From assembly GCA_023442465.1 (NCBI GenBank), contig JAEZZQ010000050.1:1-64000 (forward strand): DNA of 64,000 nt, given 5' to 3'. Position numbers and translations under genes: made by a program. The stretch's first letter is position 1. Each line of letters opens with the position of its first letter. This DNA is from Bacillota bacterium (GTDB lineage Bacteria; Bacillota; Clostridia; Lachnospirales; Lachnospiraceae). Below, piece by piece: positions 43,795 to 52,256 of this stretch. The notes beneath the pieces are model-generated. The model searched no databases and was not told where the DNA came from. It worked only from the letters and a program-made list of their open reading frames with translations.

Positions 43795-44619
43795 ATGTAT
43801 GGAATTTTTATGGAGAGCGTGGTCATTTTTAAAAACTATGCGGGAAACCGTCTGACGATAGTCTTGTTTTTACTGTCGTTAGTCTTTCTGCTTTTTATGG
43901 AAAAGGATAAAAGGCGGCGGGCTATCTTCGTGTATACGCCGCTTTCGCTGTTGTTTTTATTTTTCTTTCCCATCTTCCGAAAAGTGTTTGTGCGGCTGAT
44001 GAGCGGAGAGGGGGATACCTATTACAGGGTACTCTGGCTCATTCCTATGGGCGTTATTATCGCTTACGCAGGAGTGAAGCTGGCCGCCTTGTTGTATGAT
44101 AGACTGGAAGGAAGGGTATCTGCCAATCAAGGTGATTGGGTGAAGAGGGCAGTGCTGGCCGCTTTGGCAGTAGCAATCGCTCTTTGCGGAAAATACGTGT
44201 ATGCCAGCCAATATATGTCGAAGGCGGAGAATCTCTATCATCTTCCTCAGACAGTAATCGATATTTGCGACCTGATAGCTCCAGAGGACGGCGAAGAAAG
44301 AATTTGGTCCGTCTTTCCCACGGATTTGGTTTATTTCGTAAGGCAGTATGATACGGATATACAGATGCTTTACGGCAGGGAAATGGTAGAACCGAAATGG
44401 CAGTATGCGGAGCCGGTGCATACGATTATGAACAATCCGACGGTTATCGACATCGAGGAGCTGTTAAAGCTGACGCGGGAGAGATATTGCACATACATCG
44501 TTCTTCCTAACAACAAGGAAGTGACACAGGCCCCCGAGAATTTTGGATTGGAGCTTCTGGATACGATAGACGGCTATCCGGTTTATTATGATCCGGTAGC
44601 GGCAGCAAGCACGAAATAA
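43795..44619 (+). CDS. Membrane protein, likely C-terminal half of the DUF6077-like protein
   Basis: 274 residues: four helices (IVLFLLSLVFLLFM, AIFVYTPLSLLFLFFFP, VLWLIPMGVIIAYAGVKLA, AVLAALAVAIALCGKYVY) and an extracellular C-terminal domain of about 110 residues. YYRVLWLIP is a block also expected late in DUF6077 proteins. AGGAGAA lies eight bases before ATG 43795, so separate translation is possible. It is in the same frame as the 42493 ORF, separated only by one TAA once the inserted element is removed. Confidence 0.6.
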   Translation: MYGIFMESVVIFKNYAGNRLTIVLFLLSLVFLLFMEKDKRRRAIFVYTPLSLLFLFFFPIFRKVFVRLMSGEGDTYYRVLWLIPMGVIIAYAGVKLAALLYDRLEGRVSANQGDWVKRAVLAALAVAIALCGKYVYASQYMSKAENLYHLPQTVIDICDLIAPEDGEERIWSVFPTDLVYFVRQYDTDIQMLYGREMVEPKWQYAEPVHTIMNNPTVIDIEELLKLTRERYCTYIVLPNNKEVTQAPENFGLELLDTIDGYPVYYDPVAAASTK

Positions 44620-44649
44620 AATAATGCGGAATGCATATTTTCTATGTAT

Positions 44650-44681
44650 CATGCGTTGCTGAGAACGGAGTGAACAGTAAC
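44650..44681 (+). repeat. Family 1 palindromic element, right-end fragment
   Basis: Contains GAGAACGGAGTGAACAGTAAC, the right terminus, preceded by CATGCGTTGCT as in full copies. The left part is missing. A family 2-like GGCTGAATAG follows. Confidence 0.6.
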
Positions 44682-44721
44682 AGCGAAAGGCTGAATAGGA
44701 ACTGATCGGGCGGGTGTAAAG

Positions 44722-46242
44722 ATGTTATTTAACTCATATGAATTTGTATTTGCGTTTCTGCCGGTGTGCCTTCTCATCTATTACTTGTTGGAAAAAAGGG
44801 GAGGAGGCAGAGGGGCGAAACTCTGGCTGATAGCAATATCCCTATGGTTTTACGGAAGTTTTCGGGCAGGGTATCTGCTGATTCTTATAGCGAGTATGGC
44901 TTTTAATTATGGGACGGTTCTTGGGATGAGCCGGGTGAAAGAAAGTGTTTCCTACTGTAAAAAAGGGCTGCTGGTAGTTGGAATCTTTGGTAATCTGGGG
45001 CTTTTGTCCTATTTTAAATATGTCAATTTCTTTATCGAGAATATAAACGCATGGGGGGGTAATTTGCCGCTTTTACAAGCAGCACTTCCTATCGGAATCA
45101 GCTTTTTCACCTTTTCACAGATTTCCTTTTTGGTGGATAACTATAGGGGAGAAATAAAATCCTGTGGATTCATGGATTATGTGCTGTATATTTCTTATTT
45201 CCCCAAGCTGGTGGAAGGACCTATCGTTTCCCATGCACAGATGCTGCCGGAATTTGCACAAATTGGGAAAAAAGGCTTCGATGCGGGACGTTTTATGCGA
45301 GGACTTTGCCTGTTTGTTTTCGGTATGTTAAAAAAAGTAGTATTGGCAGATACCTTCGGCGGAGCTGTGGATTATGGCTATTCCAACCTGGGAAGCATGC
45401 ACGGCACCGATGCCTTGCTTTTGGTAATTTTTTATGCGCTTCAGCTTTATTTCGATTTCAGCGGTTATATAGATATGGCGATAGGAATCAGCCGTATGTT
45501 CAATATAGATCTTCCGGTAAACTTCAACTCGCCCTATAAAGCGCAAAACATTGTAGATTTCTGGAAGCGGTGGCATATTACTTTGAGCCGCTTTTTCACG
45601 AAATATGTATATATTCCTCTGGGGGGAAACAGAGAGGGCTTATGGAGAATGTATCGCAATCTGCTGATCGTATTTTTGCTCAGCGGTCTGTGGCATGGGT
45701 CGGGAATGGGCATAAACCACTCATGGAACTTCATTTTATGGGGAATGCTTCACGGGGTATTGTACGTATTTACCCGTATGTGGCAAAGAAGGAGAGCGAA
45801 ACTGAAGGAAGGAAGCAAGGTGCATAACTTGAAAACATCATTCCTTCATGGGATGAGCGTGCTGCTCACTTTTGGATACGTCAGTATTACGTGGGTATAT
45901 TTCCGGGCAGAAAGTGTGGCGCAGGGAAACGAGCTTTTGCGTTTGGTAATAAAGGGTGGATTTAGCCGCGTAAATAAGAATCTTGCCGAATACTTCAACC
46001 TGGATGAGTTCTGGTATGTCTTAAAGGTGCTTCATCTGGATAGCTGGGAATACGGACATTATATTATGATGTTCGTTATCACGGTGTTCTCTCTTATGCT
46101 CGTATTTTTCAGCAAAAATGCGATGGAGATTTCCGAAAAAATAAAGCCGAGAGTGTGGTCGGCAGTGATAATGGCAGGACTGTTTCTGTGGTGTGTCCTG
46201 GCTTTTTCAAATGTCAGCAGTTTTCTTTACTTTAACTTTTAA
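44722..46242 (+). CDS. MBOAT-family O-acyltransferase, third of three
   Basis: 506 residues and about eleven helices. MLFNSYEFVFAFLPVCLLIYY, DFSGYIDMAIGISRMF, FWKRWHITLSRFFTKYVYIP and the catalytic GLWHGSGMGINHSWNFILWG are family motifs. FSQISFLVDNYRGEI and the GPIVSHAQMLPEF loop fit AlgI-like members. The gene is followed 64 bases later by an SGNH-like partner (46307), the usual pairing for polysaccharide O-acetylation. Confidence 0.92.
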   Translation: MLFNSYEFVFAFLPVCLLIYYLLEKRGGGRGAKLWLIAISLWFYGSFRAGYLLILIASMAFNYGTVLGMSRVKESVSYCKKGLLVVGIFGNLGLLSYFKYVNFFIENINAWGGNLPLLQAALPIGISFFTFSQISFLVDNYRGEIKSCGFMDYVLYISYFPKLVEGPIVSHAQMLPEFAQIGKKGFDAGRFMRGLCLFVFGMLKKVVLADTFGGAVDYGYSNLGSMHGTDALLLVIFYALQLYFDFSGYIDMAIGISRMFNIDLPVNFNSPYKAQNIVDFWKRWHITLSRFFTKYVYIPLGGNREGLWRMYRNLLIVFLLSGLWHGSGMGINHSWNFILWGMLHGVLYVFTRMWQRRRAKLKEGSKVHNLKTSFLHGMSVLLTFGYVSITWVYFRAESVAQGNELLRLVIKGGFSRVNKNLAEYFNLDEFWYVLKVLHLDSWEYGHYIMMFVITVFSLMLVFFSKNAMEISEKIKPRVWSAVIMAGLFLWCVLAFSNVSSFLYFNF

Positions 46243-46306
46243 TGGGAGCAATATTGGGGAGTATGCCGATCGGTATGCACTTGAAACGCTTGAGGAATAA
46301 AAGAGA

Positions 46307-47359
46307 ATGAAACAATATAAAAAGTGGCTATTAACATTTATTGTAACACTTGCGGCGGCAGCGGCAGCAGTAATACTCCTTGTGGTGTACGTGGATCCAT
46401 TTTTTCAATATCATGAACCATTGGAGGACTTTCCTTACGTGGTGGACAATCAGATCAATCAGAATCCGGGGATGGCCAAACACATGGACTACGACAGTGT
46501 GATTCTCGGCTCTTCCATGACGGTAAACTTCAATACGAACTGGTTTCAGGAGCTGATGGGGCTTGAGACCTTGAAGCTCAGCTATAGCGGCGCGTTTCCC
46601 AAGGATCAGGCGAACATCATGGACATTGTTTTTGGAAGCGGCCATAAGGTGAAAGCCGCCTTTTTGGGAATCGATGTGATTACCTATACCGGAGGGGTGG
46701 AGGAGACGAAATATCCGATTCCGAAATACTTGTACGACGATAATGTATGGAATGATATTTCCTATGTGCTGAATAAGGACGTGCTTCTGGAATATATCCT
46801 AAGGCCGCTTGCGGATCCGGACAAGACGGATCTGGCTACTGTTTATGCAAGCTGGTGGACAGAGGAATATTATAATAAACAATGGGTAATGCATAACTAT
46901 GAGCAGCCGGAGCTTGTAGAGGAGGAGGCGGATCCCGAAAATTATGTGCGCAATGTAAAGGCGAATCTGGATACGAACATCTGCCCTTATATTGAAGCGA
47001 ATCCGGATACAGAATTTTATATTTTTTATCCCCCCTACAGTATCTTGTTCTGGAATGACGTTTTGAGGGAAAATCATATGGAAGCTACCTTGAGGGAATA
47101 TGAGTACCTGACGGAGCGCTTGCTGGAATATGATAATGTAAGAGTATTCTTTTTTCCCGCTCAGGAATGGATCATAAGTGATCTGGACAATTATGCGGAT
47201 TACAGTCATTACCATCCGGATATTAACCGCTATATGACGGAATGCTTCGCTTCAGGCGAGTGCGAAGTGACAGAAGTGAATCTTCATAAGGAACTTACAA
47301 AGATGAGGGATATTGTTGTGTCTTATGATTTTGAAGAGTTATTTTCAGTAGAATACTGA
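46307..47359 (+). CDS. SGNH-like (AlgJ/AlgX-type) acyltransfer partner
   Basis: 350 residues with one N-terminal membrane helix (residues 7-28) and a large outside domain. YDSVILGSSMTVNF near residue 65 holds the GSSM nucleophile motif and YSHYHPDINRYM near residue 305 the catalytic Asp/His region. Together with the upstream MBOAT gene it should complete acyl transfer to an extracellular polymer. A strong hairpin follows at 47369. Confidence 0.72.
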   Translation: MKQYKKWLLTFIVTLAAAAAAVILLVVYVDPFFQYHEPLEDFPYVVDNQINQNPGMAKHMDYDSVILGSSMTVNFNTNWFQELMGLETLKLSYSGAFPKDQANIMDIVFGSGHKVKAAFLGIDVITYTGGVEETKYPIPKYLYDDNVWNDISYVLNKDVLLEYILRPLADPDKTDLATVYASWWTEEYYNKQWVMHNYEQPELVEEEADPENYVRNVKANLDTNICPYIEANPDTEFYIFYPPYSILFWNDVLRENHMEATLREYEYLTERLLEYDNVRVFFFPAQEWIISDLDNYADYSHYHPDINRYMTECFASGECEVTEVNLHKELTKMRDIVVSYDFEELFSVEY

Positions 47360-47368
47360 TCATAAAAA

Positions 47369-47413
47369 ACTTTGGTCACAAAAGTGTGCTTCGCCCACTT
47401 CTGTGACCAAAGT
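47369..47413. terminator. Strong hairpin, probable terminator of the MBOAT operon
   Basis: Eighteen-base arms ACTTTGGTCACAAAAGTG and CACTTCTGTGACCAAAGT with one mismatch. Part of the loop side (GTGCTTCGCCCAC) is shared with the family 2 element at 43605, so the terminator may have been built from repeat sequence. Confidence 0.65.
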
Positions 47414-47459
47414 TTGGCAGCACAGCTTTTGTTCCGCGCGCGCAGCTGCGCATCTATTT

Positions 47460-48434
47460 TTATTTGGAAGAAGTGTGTCCGGTATTTATGACCTCTGCCA
47501 GCCGATCGGCGAGAGCGTTTCTTCCTGCATCGTTTAAATGGATATAGTCGGTCATATAATCTCTGTAATTATCCTCGTTTATCGTGCCGTAATAGTTGTC
47601 GATGACGGACACGCCACAGGAAATTGCCACATCTACTTCCTTCACAAGATAATGAGGAAGAGCGCCGTTTCCAAGATCCACAGTGCCTCCGTTCTGGTAA
47701 TTGCCGTTCTCATCGATGCACTGCGCAAAGGTATGGGACATGATGAAGATACGGATATAGGGGTATGCTTCCTGAATTGTCTCGATGGCGTTACGAAGGC
47801 CTCCGGTATAAGTGCTGAGTTCATAGGGGTCGTTTGGATTGTCGGATGGAACTTTTTCTAAATAATCGATAGCATCATACATGATGACGATGGTATCTAT
47901 CTTATTGTAATCGATGGACTCCAAGGTTTCTGCCGACTGTGCATATTTTTCATCTTGTTCCCCTGCCGCTGCGGATGTTAAAGCAGTGAAGTCCTTGCTT
48001 GCGATGCTTTTTGCCACATAAGGAAGATTGAAGTTATCCCTTGGATACCCCTCGGTGTAAGCAGAGTATTTCGCTGCGATACCGGAATCAGGAAATCCGC
48101 CGTTATATACGGTAGCTCCCGTTTTTTGTGCTAAGAGGGCGGTAAAGCCATTTTGCCCCATTTCATCGGTAAGAGGATTGCCTCCAAGACAGAGAATAGT
48201 GTTCTCTCCGTCGTCCGTTCGTCCCTGCAGCTTAGTTTCGCTTAATGGAATGATGGTGTCCAGCGCTTCGATGTCATAACCCTCTGCCAGATTGTTCGGG
48301 TCGTAATCGGATCGGGTTCCGATGTTCCAGATGACGAGTTTTATGATGGCAACCGCCGCAATGATAAAAATTGCGCCGAGAAGTATATAATGCCAGTTGA
48401 ACGATAATTTTTTATTTTCAGTTCCATTTTCCAT
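47460..48434 (-). CDS. Degenerate SGNH-hydrolase-like membrane protein
   Basis: 324 residues from ATG 48434 (GGAGG upstream; the ORF can be extended to 48455 without a ribosome site). One N-terminal membrane helix (residues 15-37), then an SGNH-like domain. The C-terminal YIHLNDAGRNALA keeps the Asp-x-x-His block, and VIMYDAIDYL occupies the block III position. The GDSL position reads CLGGNPLTDE, so the nucleophilic Ser appears to be missing. It may bind instead of hydrolyse, or use another residue. It converges on the MBOAT operon. Confidence 0.7.
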   Translation of the reverse strand: MENGTENKKLSFNWHYILLGAIFIIAAVAIIKLVIWNIGTRSDYDPNNLAEGYDIEALDTIIPLSETKLQGRTDDGENTILCLGGNPLTDEMGQNGFTALLAQKTGATVYNGGFPDSGIAAKYSAYTEGYPRDNFNLPYVAKSIASKDFTALTSAAAGEQDEKYAQSAETLESIDYNKIDTIVIMYDAIDYLEKVPSDNPNDPYELSTYTGGLRNAIETIQEAYPYIRIFIMSHTFAQCIDENGNYQNGGTVDLGNGALPHYLVKEVDVAISCGVSVIDNYYGTINEDNYRDYMTDYIHLNDAGRNALADRLAEVINTGHTSSK

Positions 48435-48463
48435 AACGATTCCTCCGATGAGCATATATTTAC

Positions 48464-48573
48464 GTTACTATTCAGCCTTCCATACCGAAGTATTTTTTGT
48501 TCCGCGCGTCAAGTAACGCGGCAGTGTTCCTGTGAATGTATTGCTCACAGGAAGCCGCAGACTGAATAGTAAT
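48464..48573 (-). mobile_element. Palindromic element, family 2
   Basis: 110 bp with ends GTTACTATTCAG and CTGAATAGTAAT. Inside, CCTGTGAATG...CTCACAGG and GCGCGTCAAGTAACGCG form hairpins. No clear target duplication. It lies upstream of the degenerate SGNH gene. Confidence 0.6.
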
Positions 48574-48609
48574 TATTGTACTATTATTTATCTCAAAAAT
48601 CCATACAAA

Positions 48610-48655
48610 ATATGAGCCGGATAAAATTTTAAGATTTATTTTATCCGGCTCATAT
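48610..48655. terminator. Long hairpin, terminator of the zinc-ribbon gene
   Basis: About 18-base arms ATATGAGCCGGATAAAAT and ATTTTATCCGGCTCATAT, followed on the minus strand by TTTG. It lies 36 bases beyond the stop of the 48691 gene. Confidence 0.75.
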
Positions 48656-48690
48656 TCCTTCTCTTTCTTCCTTGTAACATCCCAATTTTG

Positions 48691-48948
48691 TCAGCAGTGC
48701 TGGTTGTTAAGCTCCTTATACCACTTGCTGTACTTATACATGCGATAGGTGGTGCTGAGCTCCTTTAATTGTTCCTTATCGGCACATTGCTCTTTAAAAG
48801 CGTTTCTCTGTGCCATATCCATACAGACGTAATCCATGTATGGAATGCGAAGCTCAATAATAGCTCCTCCGCATTTTGGACATGTCATCTTGTGACCATT
48901 TAGCATGTGAACCCGATGACAAGGTTTGCAATAGTGCATGTACATCAT
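48691..48948 (-). CDS. Small zinc-ribbon protein
   Basis: 85 residues from ATG 48948, preceded by AAAAGGGGA; the longer frame back to 49134 has no such site and is AT-rich and improbable. HYCKPCHRVHML and MTCPKCGGAII give two CxxC pairs in a zinc-ribbon arrangement, followed by a helical tail (LKELSTTYRMYKYSKWYKEL). Small proteins of this type are common in Clostridia and have no assigned function. It is monocistronic. Confidence 0.75.
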   Translation of the reverse strand: MMYMHYCKPCHRVHMLNGHKMTCPKCGGAIIELRIPYMDYVCMDMAQRNAFKEQCADKEQLKELSTTYRMYKYSKWYKELNNQHC

Positions 48949-49198
48949 GAAAAAAATCCCCTTTTCCAATAACATAATATAATTAAGCCTGTTTTTAATT
49001 GTGTCAGTTATGACGAAAAAAGTCAATAACTTAATCGAGTAATTCATCGACAAAATTCGAAAAAATACTAATTTAATCATACAATTGATGAAAAATATGT
49101 AAATCATGAAAAAAGTACGAAAAAAAGCCCTCATAGATTTATGATATACGTTACACTAGGAGAAGAAGTCAGAAAAAGAAGCGATATGGTGAAAAACA

Positions 49199-49227
49199 TT
49201 GAAAAAACAGATTTTTTATGTTAATAT
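49199..49227 (+). promoter_or_regulatory. Sigma-A-like promoter of the large GH25 gene
   Basis: TTGAAA (49199-49204), 17 bp, TAATAT (49222-49227), followed by GGGAGGGG and the start at 49266. Confidence 0.55.
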
Positions 49228-49265
49228 GATGCCAAATAATTATTTGGGAGGGGTTTACATAAGCA

Positions 49266-52073
49266 ATGAAAAAAGAGCCTAGAAGATTCGATAATGTTAT
49301 TATGGATAACGAAATTAATAATTTTGATAATATAAAACATTTAAATTTTATGGATTTGGATGAAAATGACTATTATGATGATGAGGACGAGTTTTATGAT
49401 GAAGATGAATATTCTGAGGGAAGTGAATATCTGGAGCAAAAAGGGTATTCCAGGGAGAGAGAAAACGCTCCGCTGAAGAAGAAAACATCGGCTAAGAAGA
49501 AAGAAACTCCGACTGGGAAGAAGCTAGCGTCCAAGAAGAAAGACGTGCCGACTGAGAAGAAGATATCAGCCAAGAAGAAAGACGCGCCGACTGAGAAGAA
49601 GATATCAGACAAGAAGGAAACACCGGCCGGGAAGAAAACATCGTCTAAGAAAGAATACGCATTGGAGAAGCGAAAAAGCACTTCAGGCAAAAGGACAAAG
49701 GCAGCAGCTAAGAACTCCCGGGATAGAAGGAATAATGGTAAAGAAAGCCGTCTATGGTATAAAATAAAGCATATGGATACCATCGATAGAATCGTGGCAT
49801 CTACCGGCGCTCTGATTATGGTTTTTGCCATTGTGACATGTACGATGTATGCGGACGCGAAGGCGGCTGATATGCAGGTGGCTTCCTTTCAGGAGATAGG
49901 CGCCGGAATGGAAGGAATCGAGGTTATCGGGGAAAGCGGGCTTTTGGCAGTGGCTGACGCACAGGCAGCTAAGGGGGCTGTTCAGGAAGAAATGGCCGAG
50001 GCGGTGAAAGAGTACGAGGAGAAGGAGCTGGAGACGACAGAGGCGGTCAAAGTAGAGATGCATCTTAGCTCCATGCAAAAGGACTTAAAGATAAAGTTCG
50101 TGAACAGCGCGACCGGCAAGCTGGTAGCAAGCGTGCCTTTTGAAGTAAATATTACGGATGCGGGAGGGAAAACCTACACGCTGAAGGATGAGGACAAAGA
50201 CGGAATTATTTATCGGACCGATATGGCGGCGGGTAAATGCAGTGTTGCCATGGCAAGTATTTCCGGTGAGGAGGATTATACCTTTTCCACCGAGAGCGTG
50301 TCGGTTACCATAAAGGATAAAATCGAATACAAGAAGGTAGATGTTTCCGATGAGGTAAAGAAGGAATCCGACGTTAACGTGGCGGCGGAGGATACGAAGA
50401 AGCAGGAAACCGCGGTTGAATCCGTTCTTACGGATACGGTAGCGTGGGTGGAATCCACGAAGACGGCATTAAACGGATCGGGAACCGAGGCCGGTTATGA
50501 GGAAGTGTCGAAGGATAAGATTACGGACCCCAACACCCTTGTAAAAGCGAGCGAATTCATTCGTTTTGCGGCAGCTACCACAGATCAAACGGCTGCAGGT
50601 ACTACAGCGCCAACGGCCGATACGACATCTTCAGGCACTGCAGCAACACCTACGGATACAGGGACAACACCCACAGATACAACGCCGCCACCTGCGGTCA
50701 CCGAGATAAAGGTCAGTCTGGACAAAACCAGCCTTTCTTTGAAAACGGGAGAGACAGCTGTTTTGACGGCGACCACGGATCCAGCAGGAAATGCGGTGGA
50801 GTGGAACAGCAGCAATGCAGGAATTGTATCGGTAGCAGGAGGAACTATCGCGGCAGTGAGTGCCGGAACGGCGGATATTACAGCTAAAACATCTACCGGG
50901 CATATAGCGACCTGTACGGTAACAGTTATAGAGCCTGAAAAGGTGAAGCCTTCGATTACGATCAGTGCAGCTACCGGAAAGGTGCTTACAGAAAAGACGT
51001 TTAAGCTTACTGCGGAAGTAAAAAATGCGCCGGATGTCTCCATTACATGGTCCTCCAGCAATAATGCGGCAGCGACGGTGTCAGGTGATGGCACGGTAAC
51101 CGGCGTGAGTGCCGGAACTACGACAATTAAGGCGATGAGCAATGCGGATAATTCTGTCGCAGCGACCTGCGAAGTTACCGTTAAGACTAATCCGGAAAAG
51201 GACAGCTCCACAAAGCTGAAGGACAATTCCGGCAATCAGCTCTATGTTAAGGAAACGGACAGCAAGTTCAGAGAAGCTGTTTATTCCGATTATTTCAAAG
51301 CGGATAAATTTTACAAAGTATCATCGGCGGCTGCCGAGTACAAATATACCGGCTGGCAGACCATCGACGGCAAGACTTATTATTTTAATGCCGACGGTAA
51401 TAAGGTGACCGGTGAACAGATTATTCAAGGAGCGAAATATAATTTCGGCAGTGACGGAGCATTATCCTCCTCCTCAGGCAATATGGGAATCGACGTATCT
51501 AAATGGAACGGAAATATCGACTGGAATGCTGTGAAGAATTCCGGCGTATCCTATGTTATCATCCGCTGCGGTTACCGCGGCTCCAGTACGGGAGCGCTGA
51601 TCGAGGATCCAAAGTTCCGCTCCAATATTCAAGGAGCTTCTGCAGCAGGCCTTAAGGTGGGAGTGTACTTCTTTACGCAGGCGGTAAACGAGGTGGAAGC
51701 GGTTGAGGAAGCCTCCATGGTGGCAAGCCTGATCAGCGGTTATAAAATTTCTTATCCTGTATTTTTAGATGTAGAGCCTAGCGGCGGACGGGCGGACAGC
51801 ATAGGCAAAGATGCGAGAACTGCAGTCTGCAAAGCATTCTGCCAGACTATTCAGAACTCAGGATATACGGCGGGAATCTATGCGAACAAGACATGGCTGA
51901 CCTCATATATTAATACGGCAAGCCTTACCAGCTATAAAATATGGCTGGCTCAATATGCGGCGGCACCCAGCTATTCGGCTACGAAGTACGATTTGTGGCA
52001 GTATTCCTCCAAGGGTTCCGTATCGGGTATAAGCGGTTCTGTGGATTTGAATATCAGCTATTTGGGATATTAA
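49266..52073 (+). CDS. Membrane-anchored GH25 lysozyme with Lys-rich cytoplasmic tail and Big_2 domains
   Basis: 935 residues. There is no cleavable signal. Residues 1-60 are very acidic, residues 65-165 are Lys-rich and repetitive (KKDVPTEKKIS units), then one membrane helix (about 174-198, type II orientation). Outside follow a SpaA-like beta domain (about 265-345), a Thr/Ala linker, two Big_2 domains (from about 478 and 560), a choline-binding-type repeat (GWQTIDGKTYYFNADG near 695) and a C-terminal GH25 muramidase domain (740-935). The muramidase has MGIDVSKWNG, the D-x-E pair in VFLDVEPS, and YDLWQYSS. It should cut peptidoglycan glycan chains. It precedes rfbB and is a paralogue of the GH25 protein at 54495. 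Confidence 0.88.
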   Translation: MKKEPRRFDNVIMDNEINNFDNIKHLNFMDLDENDYYDDEDEFYDEDEYSEGSEYLEQKGYSRERENAPLKKKTSAKKKETPTGKKLASKKKDVPTEKKISAKKKDAPTEKKISDKKETPAGKKTSSKKEYALEKRKSTSGKRTKAAAKNSRDRRNNGKESRLWYKIKHMDTIDRIVASTGALIMVFAIVTCTMYADAKAADMQVASFQEIGAGMEGIEVIGESGLLAVADAQAAKGAVQEEMAEAVKEYEEKELETTEAVKVEMHLSSMQKDLKIKFVNSATGKLVASVPFEVNITDAGGKTYTLKDEDKDGIIYRTDMAAGKCSVAMASISGEEDYTFSTESVSVTIKDKIEYKKVDVSDEVKKESDVNVAAEDTKKQETAVESVLTDTVAWVESTKTALNGSGTEAGYEEVSKDKITDPNTLVKASEFIRFAAATTDQTAAGTTAPTADTTSSGTAATPTDTGTTPTDTTPPPAVTEIKVSLDKTSLSLKTGETAVLTATTDPAGNAVEWNSSNAGIVSVAGGTIAAVSAGTADITAKTSTGHIATCTVTVIEPEKVKPSITISAATGKVLTEKTFKLTAEVKNAPDVSITWSSSNNAAATVSGDGTVTGVSAGTTTIKAMSNADNSVAATCEVTVKTNPEKDSSTKLKDNSGNQLYVKETDSKFREAVYSDYFKADKFYKVSSAAAEYKYTGWQTIDGKTYYFNADGNKVTGEQIIQGAKYNFGSDGALSSSSGNMGIDVSKWNGNIDWNAVKNSGVSYVIIRCGYRGSSTGALIEDPKFRSNIQGASAAGLKVGVYFFTQAVNEVEAVEEASMVASLISGYKISYPVFLDVEPSGGRADSIGKDARTAVCKAFCQTIQNSGYTAGIYANKTWLTSYINTASLTSYKIWLAQYAAAPSYSATKYDLWQYSSKGSVSGISGSVDLNISYLGY
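49533..49610 (+). repeat. Two tandem 39-bp units in the Lys-rich tail
   Basis: Two nearly identical 13-codon units (AAGAAGAAAGACG at the start of each, differing at two positions), in frame, coding KKKD-PTEKKIS repeats. Flanking units are more diverged. Confidence 0.8.
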
Positions 52074-52256
52074 TTATTTTTTATAAATAATGGAGAATAT
52101 TGCAAAGAGGAAAAGAATGAGCTATATTTATCCATAGGTATCAGTCAAAGCTTTCACGGGCATACGCTATATCAAGCTTGCTTGATATGAGTAAAGCCAG
52201 TAACCTTGGCTCGTTGCCTTCGTAAGAATAAAAAATGGAAAGGCATAGAAAACATT

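Noticed and set aside
48949..49134. Upstream extension of the zinc-ribbon gene to 49134
   Set aside because: The extension is AT-rich and hydrophobic by chance, whereas AAAAGGGGA directly precedes ATG 48948.
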